A stretch of DNA of 64,000 nucleotides from Kluyvera ascorbata_C (GTDB lineage: Bacteria; Pseudomonadota; Gammaproteobacteria; Enterobacterales; Enterobacteriaceae): NCBI RefSeq assembly GCF_044197065.1, contig NZ_JBIQOI010000007.1, positions 62,001-126,000 of the forward strand. Reading direction: 5' to 3'. Below the pieces are notes generated by a model. That model searched no databases. It worked only from the letters and a program-made list of their open reading frames with translations, and was not told where the DNA came from. How positions within the stretch are numbered: position 1 is the first letter of the stretch; each line of letters starts with the position of its first letter. The translations under genes were made by a program, and so were the position numbers. Positions 59,233 to 64,000 of this stretch are shown one piece after another.

Positions 59233-59628
59233 TTACTCTTCAGAATCCCCAGCTTCAGCATCATCTGAGGTTTCGTTTGCGAAATCATCGCGACGTTCAC
59301 GACGCTCGTCTTTCGCTTTAACCATCGGAGACGCTTCGGTAACAGCGTGCTTAGTACGCATAACCATGCTGCGGATAACGGCATCGTTGAAGCGGAAGTT
59401 AGTTTCCAGCTCATCGATCACTTCCTGCGGCGCTTCAACGTTCAGCAGAACGTAGTGAGCTTTGTGCAGTTTGTTGATCGGGTAAGCCAGCTGACGACGG
59501 CCCCAGTCTTCCAGACGGTGGATCGTGCCTTCTGCTGCAGTGATTGCACCAGTGTAGCGCTCGATCATACCCGGAACCTGTTCGCTCTGGTCAGGATGGA
59601 CCATAAAAACGATTTCGTAATGACGCAT
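59233..59628 (-). CDS. rpsF: 30S ribosomal protein S6
   Basis: A 131-residue S6 (MRHYEIVFMVHPDQSEQVPGMIERY) with the acidic tail ending SDDAEAGDSEE, the site of RimK glutamylation. AAGGAG lies eight bases upstream. First gene of the operon and, with S18, an autoregulator through the leader motif at 59654. Confidence 0.98.
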   Translation of the reverse strand: MRHYEIVFMVHPDQSEQVPGMIERYTGAITAAEGTIHRLEDWGRRQLAYPINKLHKAHYVLLNVEAPQEVIDELETNFRFNDAVIRSMVMRTKHAVTEASPMVKAKDERRERRDDFANETSDDAEAGDSEE

Positions 59629-59653
59629 CGAATTGCTCCTTACGGATTATTCA

Positions 59654-59688
59654 GCCTCCTGTCTGGGTCAGCCGAGGCCCATGGAGGC
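59654..59688 (-). promoter_or_regulatory. S6:S18 autoregulatory leader motif
   Basis: On the minus strand GCCTCC...GGAGGC pair around an inner imperfect stem (GGGCCTCGGCTGACCC). Stem, position about 25 bases before rpsF and the inner CCxxGG-type bulge match the known mRNA element bound by the S6:S18 complex in the E. coli leader. Confidence 0.7.
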
Positions 59689-59726
59689 AAGGAACGTGTT
59701 AAAGGTCGGCTGAAAAATGACGCGTA

Positions 59727-59755
59727 ATAATACTTGCCCCCCCCAGGAAACTCAA
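59727..59755 (-). promoter_or_regulatory. rpsF operon promoter
   Basis: On the minus strand TTGAGT (-35) - 17 bp - TATTAT (-10). The spacer contains a run of eight G. It lies about 100 bp upstream of rpsF and gives a leader that contains the S6:S18 motif. Confidence 0.7.
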
Positions 59756-59968
59756 GTGAATTGCACAAAAAGTTCACACAAAAGGCAAAGTCGGTCTAAG
59801 TCAGTGATTTAAAATTAAACAGCCCCAAATGCGGCATTTTTTTGAACAACAGCATCAGAAAAGGTCGCCATACAGCAGTCAAAAACCGATTACAATTACA
59901 TCAGTAGTCAACCACAACAAGAGGAGAGCCCCCGCGTTAGCGTCAGGACTGTCAGTAAGGAGTCGAGT

Positions 59969-60244
59969 ATGAAAACTATCGTCATTGCCGCATTGGCTGC
60001 GCTACTGGTTAGCGTCAGCGCACAGGCCGCCATTAAGATCGATGGCCATCAGGCACGTAACATGGACGATGTACAGAGCCTGGGGGTTATCTATATCAAC
60101 CATAATATCGCCACTGAGCAAGAGGCCGATAAGGCGCTCAGTCAGGAGAGCGATGCTCAGGGGGCAAAATACTTCCAGCCTATCCTGATACATGAACCCG
60201 GAAGCAACGGTTTGATCCACGCGAGCGCTGCGCTGTATCGCTAA
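59969..60244 (+). CDS. yjfY: YhcN/BhsA-family (DUF1471) periplasmic protein YjfY
   Basis: A 91-residue exported protein, same length as E. coli YjfY. Signal peptide of about 21 residues (MKTIVIAALAALLVSVSAQA) and a compact DUF1471 domain (DDVQSLGVIYINHNIATEQEADKAL; GSNGLIHASAALYR). Family members are stress- and biofilm-related; the role of YjfY is not established. AAGGAG nine bases before the ATG. Confidence 0.93.
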   Translation: MKTIVIAALAALLVSVSAQAAIKIDGHQARNMDDVQSLGVIYINHNIATEQEADKALSQESDAQGAKYFQPILIHEPGSNGLIHASAALYR

Positions 60245-60254
60245 TCCCGTGCAT

Positions 60255-60287
60255 CGTTCTTCGCCCCCACCCCGAGGGCGAAGAACG
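60255..60287 (+). terminator. Long hairpin after yjfY
   Basis: CGTTCTTCGCCC, nine-base loop, GGGCGAAGAACG is an exact 12-bp inverted repeat ten bases after the yjfY stop. It lacks a following U-run, so it may protect the mRNA end or terminate with help. Confidence 0.55.
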
Positions 60288-60359
60288 CCTGCCGTAAAAA
60301 GGCTCCGGAATCAGACCAGTAACATCCCGAAGGTGTACAAATCCCGGAGCACATTTTTG

Positions 60360-60451
60360 GTAGCCGACTCCGGGGAGAACCCGGCGGCGCTTCGCTTGGC
60401 CGGGCTACGTTCCAGGTCCTGTAGGCCTGATAAGCGTAGCGCCATCAGGCA
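60360..60451. repeat. Composite intergenic repeat (GTAGCC-type plus REP)
   Basis: GTAGCC...CCGGCGGCGCTTCGCTTGGC-CGGGCTAC (60360-60408) followed by one REP unit GTAGGCCTGATAAGCGTAGC-GCCATCAGGCA (60421-60451), between convergent yjfY and ulaF. An inverted repeat GCTCCGG/CCGGAGC (about 60302-60350) precedes it. Confidence 0.75.
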
Positions 60452-60467
60452 TTATCAGGCTTCTAGA

Positions 60468-61151
60468 TCACTGCCCGTAATAGGCATTCGGCCCATGCTT
60501 ACGCATAAAGTGTTTATTCATCAGGTAGCTGTCAATCGAGCTAAGCGCTGGGTTGATACCGCGCGCAATCCACGCCATTTTCGCCACCTCTTCCATCACC
60601 ACCGCGTTATGCACCGCGTCGTGCGCATCTTTCCCCCAGGCGAATGGGCCATGCTGGTACACCACAATTCCCGGCGTATGCAGCGGTTCGACATCACCCA
60701 GCGTCTCGATGATCACCTTGCCGGTATTCAGCTCATATTCCCCCTGAACTTCAGCCTCTGTTAACGCGCGGGTGCAGGGAATATCGCCAAAGAAGTAGTC
60801 CGCATGGGTAGTGCCGAGCGCGGGGATCGCCAGACCGGCCTGCGCCCACGCTGTCGCATGAGTCGAGTGGGTATGCACTACGCCGCCGAGCGATGGGTAA
60901 CGGCGGTACATCGCCAGATGCGTCGCGGTATCGGAGGAAGGACGATAGTGCCCTTCCACCACGTTACCGTCCATATCCACGACCACCATGTCATCCACGG
61001 TCATAGCCTCATACGCTACGCCGCTCGGTTTAATCACTACCCGACCGCGTTCACGGTCGATAGCGCTGACGTTGCCCCAGGTAAAGGTCACCAGACCGTA
61101 GCGCGGCAAATCCATATTGGCGTCGAATACCTGCTGTTTTAGCTGTAGCAT
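60468..61151 (-). CDS. ulaF: L-ribulose-5-phosphate 4-epimerase UlaF
   Basis: A 227-residue class II aldolase-fold epimerase (E. coli UlaF 228) giving D-xylulose-5-phosphate, the last step of ascorbate breakdown. Zinc-binding histidines are in HTHSTHAT (about residues 95-102) and the end is HGPNAYYGQ. ATG 61151 (MLQLKQQVFDAN) shares its A with the ulaE stop (TAATG), so the two are coupled; a longer frame runs into ulaE. Confidence 0.95.
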   Translation of the reverse strand: MLQLKQQVFDANMDLPRYGLVTFTWGNVSAIDRERGRVVIKPSGVAYEAMTVDDMVVVDMDGNVVEGHYRPSSDTATHLAMYRRYPSLGGVVHTHSTHATAWAQAGLAIPALGTTHADYFFGDIPCTRALTEAEVQGEYELNTGKVIIETLGDVEPLHTPGIVVYQHGPFAWGKDAHDAVHNAVVMEEVAKMAWIARGINPALSSIDSYLMNKHFMRKHGPNAYYGQ

Positions 61152-62005
61152 TATGCCGCCTCCACCAGTCCAGCGCGGGCCATTCTGGCCTTCACCCAAT
61201 CGCGCGCTTTTGCCACTTCACGCACCGGGTCGTCTGAGGTTTCACTCCACATCTCAATCAGATACGGGCCGCAGTAGCCACTCTCGCGCAGCGTTTCAAA
61301 ACAGCGCTCGAAGTCGACAACACCTTCACCGAAGGGGACGTTTTTAAAGACGCCGGGCTTCGTGTCTTTTACGTGTACGGCAACGATATGCCCCATCCCT
61401 GCCTGTAGCTCCATCTGTACGTCGTTATCCCACGCTGACAGGTTGCCAATATCTGGATAAAGCTGGAACCACGGGTTATTCAGATAGTGCGCATAGCCAA
61501 GCGCCTTACTGATGGAGTTCATCAGCGGGTAATCCATGATCTCCATCGCCAGCGTGACCTGCGCACGGCTGGCCATTTCCACGCTCTCCTTCAGGCCATC
61601 GCGAAAGCGTCGACGCGTTTCGTCATTCGCCTGCTGGTAATAGACGTCATATCCCGCCAGTTGGATCACCCGGATGCCGATGTCCTGCGCAAAGCGGATA
61701 GCTTTACGCATAATCTCCAGCCCCTGATTGCGAACGTCGTTATCTTCGCAACCCAAAGGGAAGCGGCGATGCGCGCTCAGACACATCGACGGCACGCGTA
61801 CGCCGGTTTCCGCAATCGCGCCCACCAGCGCTAAACGCTGCTCGCGACTCCAGTCGAGACGCGACAGCCGTTCGTCGGTCTCATCCACCGACATTTCAAC
61901 GAAATCAAAACCCAGCTCTTTTGCCAGACGCAGGCGTTCCAGCCAGCACTCCCCGGCGGGGAGCGCTTTTTCATAGATGCCAAGCGGTGTCTGTTTCGAC
62001 AACAT
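61151..62005 (-). CDS. ulaE: L-xylulose-5-phosphate 3-epimerase UlaE
   Basis: A 284-residue TIM-barrel epimerase converting L-xylulose-5-phosphate to L-ribulose-5-phosphate. The length equals E. coli UlaE. Metal-ligand region motifs are EIMDYPLM, YPDIGN and AVHVKD. It follows ulaD by nine bases in the ascorbate operon. Confidence 0.95.
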   Translation of the reverse strand: MLSKQTPLGIYEKALPAGECWLERLRLAKELGFDFVEMSVDETDERLSRLDWSREQRLALVGAIAETGVRVPSMCLSAHRRFPLGCEDNDVRNQGLEIMRKAIRFAQDIGIRVIQLAGYDVYYQQANDETRRRFRDGLKESVEMASRAQVTLAMEIMDYPLMNSISKALGYAHYLNNPWFQLYPDIGNLSAWDNDVQMELQAGMGHIVAVHVKDTKPGVFKNVPFGEGVVDFERCFETLRESGYCGPYLIEMWSETSDDPVREVAKARDWVKARMARAGLVEAA

Positions 62006-62014
62006 AACCGCTCC

Positions 62015-62665
62015 TTAGCCCCAAAGCTGAGCAATAGAGCGCTTGAACTGACGCGCGGCTTCCACTGGAGATGCTGCATCACGAATGCTACGGCCCGCGA
62101 TAAAGACGTGGATTGGGATTCCCGCAAACAGCGGCAGATCTTCCAGCGCCAGCCCGCCGGTGACGGTCACTTTAAAGCCCATATCCGCCAGACGTTTGAT
62201 GGCGCTAATGTCCGCCTCCCCCCACGCCACACCGGCTGCCTGCGCATCGCGGCTGCGGTGATAGACCACCTGCCCAATGCCCGCATCGCGCCACTCTTTG
62301 GCCTGTTCCCAGGTCCAGTAGCCGGTCAGCTCAATCTGCACGTCGCCGTTAAACTCTTTTGCTACGTCCAGCGCGCCTTTGGCGGTGTTGATATCCGCAC
62401 AGCAGATGACGGTGACCCAGTCAGCGTTGGCTTCAAAGCACATGCGGGAAAGGATTTTACCCGCGTCGGCAATTTTGGCGTCTGCCAGCACGATTTTATG
62501 CGGATACAGCGCCTTCAGGTCGCGCACTGCGCGCACGCCTTCACCGACGCAAAGGATGGTGCCGACTTCAATGATATCAACCTCTTCCGCAATCAGGCGG
62601 GTGGTTTCATAGGCGCTGTCCATGGTCTGGTTATCCAGCGCAACCTGCAACATTGGTAATGACAT
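62015..62665 (-). CDS. ulaD: 3-keto-L-gulonate-6-phosphate decarboxylase UlaD
   Basis: A 216-residue OMP-decarboxylase-superfamily enzyme forming L-xylulose-5-phosphate and CO2. Catalytic Asp/Lys cluster in VLADAKIADAG, and phosphate loop in VTVTGGLAL and FIAGRSIRD. ATG 62665 with AAGGAA upstream gives the E. coli length; the in-frame TTG two codons earlier is not needed. Confidence 0.96.
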   Translation of the reverse strand: MSLPMLQVALDNQTMDSAYETTRLIAEEVDIIEVGTILCVGEGVRAVRDLKALYPHKIVLADAKIADAGKILSRMCFEANADWVTVICCADINTAKGALDVAKEFNGDVQIELTGYWTWEQAKEWRDAGIGQVVYHRSRDAQAAGVAWGEADISAIKRLADMGFKVTVTGGLALEDLPLFAGIPIHVFIAGRSIRDAASPVEAARQFKRSIAQLWG

Positions 62666-62678
62666 GTTCAATTCCTTC

Positions 62679-63149
62679 TTAAGCTGTCGCCGCCTGAGTG
62701 GCGCTATCGATTAAATCCAGCACGTCCTGCTCGGTACGGCAGGCGCGTAAACGGTCGAAATTGGCTTCATCTTCAAACAGGTTGACGATCTGCATGATGC
62801 CGTCTTCCTGATGAGTGCGTGCATCCACCGCCGCCAGGGTGATGAGGATATCGACCGGGTCGTTGTCTTCGTGGTTAAACACCATCGGGGTTTTCAGGGT
62901 GACTAATGCAAAACCGTTTTTCTTCACCCCTTCTTCAGGGCGGCCATGCGGCATCGCCAAGCCAGGGGCAATGACGAAGTACGGGCCGAAACGTTCAACA
63001 CCATCCAGAATCGCCTGGAAGTAGCGCGGCTCGACAACCTCTGCCTCCACCAGCAGGTCAACGCCAAGCTTGACCGCTTCCTGCCAGGTATTAGCTTCCT
63101 CCTGCAGGCGGATGGATTTATTTTCCGCCAATGAATCACGTAGCTTCAT
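62679..63149 (-). CDS. ulaC: PTS L-ascorbate EIIA component UlaC
   Basis: A 156-residue mannitol/fructose-type EIIA (E. coli 154) that passes phosphate from HPr to UlaB. The phosphorylated residue is His68 in AMPHGRPEEG. Ends AATQAATA, two residues longer than the E. coli protein. Confidence 0.96.
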   Translation of the reverse strand: MKLRDSLAENKSIRLQEEANTWQEAVKLGVDLLVEAEVVEPRYFQAILDGVERFGPYFVIAPGLAMPHGRPEEGVKKNGFALVTLKTPMVFNHEDNDPVDILITLAAVDARTHQEDGIMQIVNLFEDEANFDRLRACRTEQDVLDLIDSATQAATA

Positions 63150-63158
63150 GGGTTGTCC

Positions 63159-63464
63159 TTACTTCATGTCTTTCGGGAAATGCGCGCTGATGACTTCCAT
63201 CAGCTTCGGACCGAAGTCGGCCGCCGAGAGCATATTGCGTACGCCCACCACGTATTTGTTGCCGGAGACGGTGATTTCGCTCGCAACATGGGTGGAGGCG
63301 ATAATGATGTCGGCCCCGCTCAGCTCGCTTTTGTACTCGCCCACCGCGCAGCTGTTTACCGTGTGATCAACGCCCTGCTCTTTGAGGAACTGGTCGACTT
63401 TCATCTTCATAATCATGGAGCTGCCTTGCCCACAACCACATACAGCCAGAATACGTACGGTCAT
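63159..63464 (-). CDS. ulaB: PTS L-ascorbate EIIB component UlaB
   Basis: A 101-residue EIIB with phospho-cysteine Cys9 in LAVCGCGQGSS (E. coli has CGNGQG, so a second cysteine replaces Asn11 here). ATG 63464 follows AAGGAG; an in-frame ATG three codons earlier overlaps the RBS and is less likely. Confidence 0.95.
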   Translation of the reverse strand: MTVRILAVCGCGQGSSMIMKMKVDQFLKEQGVDHTVNSCAVGEYKSELSGADIIIASTHVASEITVSGNKYVVGVRNMLSAADFGPKLMEVISAHFPKDMK

Positions 63465-63476
63465 AATCAACACTCC

Positions 63477-64000
63477 TTAGTGAGCAGAAACTTCTGCCAT
63501 TTGTTTTTCCGCATCTTCTTCAGCGCGCAGGGTGCGGCCAGCGAAGAACATATAAGCCAGGGCAATCACGATGATGACGGCCATGAAAATCAGCCCGATG
63601 GAGGCAAAGCCCTGCATCATCGGCGGTGCCAGAATTGACCAGTCGGCCATCCCCATCCAGGCGCTCATGCCGGTCAGTTTCACCGCCCATACGCAGCCGA
63701 AGATTTCGATCATCCCCATCACCAGACAAATCTTGAGCGCCGCGCGCCAGCCGCCGAAGTGGTTAGCAAAGACGCCGATGGTGGCGTTGGAGAAGAACAT
63801 CGGGATAAAGCCTGGAATAATCAGGATGGAAGAGCCGCAGCCGACCAGAATGCCCACGGCAATCAATTGACCGATGGTGCCCCACATAAAGCCCCATACC
63901 ACGGCGTTTGGCGCGAAGCTATAAATCGCGGCGCAATCAATCGCTAGCACGGCACCGGGGATCAGGCGCTGAGAGATACCGTTAAAGGCTTCAGACAGCT
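63477..64000 (-). CDS. ulaA: PTS L-ascorbate EIIC permease UlaA (partial, 3' part)
   Basis: The C-terminal 173 residues of the ascorbate permease; the gene continues beyond the window. Membrane segments such as GILVGCGSSILIIPGFIPMF and AVIIVIALAYMFFAG, and the sequence FNGISQRLIPGAVLAIDCAA, match E. coli UlaA. It is upstream of ulaB by 12 bases and transports and phosphorylates L-ascorbate with UlaB and UlaC. The promoter and UlaR operators lie outside. Confidence 0.95.
   Translation of the reverse strand, partial: LSEAFNGISQRLIPGAVLAIDCAAIYSFAPNAVVWGFMWGTIGQLIAVGILVGCGSSILIIPGFIPMFFSNATIGVFANHFGGWRAALKICLVMGMIEIFGCVWAVKLTGMSAWMGMADWSILAPPMMQGFASIGLIFMAVIIVIALAYMFFAGRTLRAEEDAEKQMAEVSAH

Noticed and set aside
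1..64000. CRISPR arrays, tRNA or rRNA genes, insertion sequences, prophage
   Set aside because: No regularly spaced repeats, cloverleaf genes, transposase or phage reading frames were recognised; the only dispersed repeats are REP-type and the 90-bp palindromic family.

Overview
The window is chromosomal DNA from a flagellated member of the Enterobacteriaceae (Enterobacter/Citrobacter/Kosakonia-like; the exact genus cannot be fixed from this stretch). Evidence: near-E. coli protein sequences throughout, E. coli-type gene order read in reverse (treBC, nrdDG, cybC, pmbA, yjgA, mpl, fbp, ytfQRT-yjfF, ppa, ytfP, tamBA, msrA, ytfL, ytfK, ytfJ, cysQ, cpdB, ytfH, ytfG, ytfE, cycA, fklB, ytfB, rpsF-priB-rpsR-rplI, yjfY, ulaFEDCBA), many REP/BIME-type intergenic palindromes, and two chemoreceptor genes with sigma-28-type promoters. 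No rRNA, tRNA, CRISPR array, insertion sequence or prophage gene was seen.

Layout. 1-5029: end of treB, treC, then the anaerobic ribonucleotide reductase pair nrdD/nrdG behind a dense control region (two FNR-like sites, two NrdR-like boxes, two perfect DnaA boxes). 5047-13808 (minus strand): an accessory catabolic operon in transcription order PRD-domain protein, SFCGS protein, DUF4312, DUF4311, DUF4310, amidohydrolase, DgaE-like PLP lyase, DgaF-like aldolase, exported lactonase, PTS-type regulator. 14098-19907: core genes cybC, pmbA, yjgA, a GNAT gene, mpl, fbp. 20032-26359 (minus): a chemoreceptor and the galactofuranose ABC transporter ytfQRT-yjfF. 26762-34166: ppa, ytfP, tamAB, msrA. 34163-41503: a second accessory island, a LacI-type regulator divergent from four consecutive Gfo/Idh/MocA oxidoreductases and a GPH-type sugar transporter. 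41764-53170: ytfL, ytfK, ytfJ, cysQ, cpdB, ytfH/ytfG, an AraC regulator, an EamA transporter, a Tsr-like chemoreceptor and ytfE. 53206-60244: nudI, cycA, fklB, ytfB, an EamA transporter, the S6-PriB-S18-L9 operon and yjfY. 60468-64000: ulaFEDCB and the 3' part of ulaA (L-ascorbate PTS and catabolism).

The two parts most likely to hold undescribed biology are the accessory islands. The first pairs amino-sugar-acid chemistry (deacetylase-like, ammonia lyase, KDPG-type aldolase) with a periplasmic lactonase and two uncharacterised membrane proteins, under a PTS-responsive activator but with no recognisable PTS permease. The second is a sugar pathway built almost wholly from dehydrogenases, with no kinase, hydrolase or isomerase. 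Both are inserted between core genes without mobility genes at their edges. All functional proposals for them are inference from family and context.
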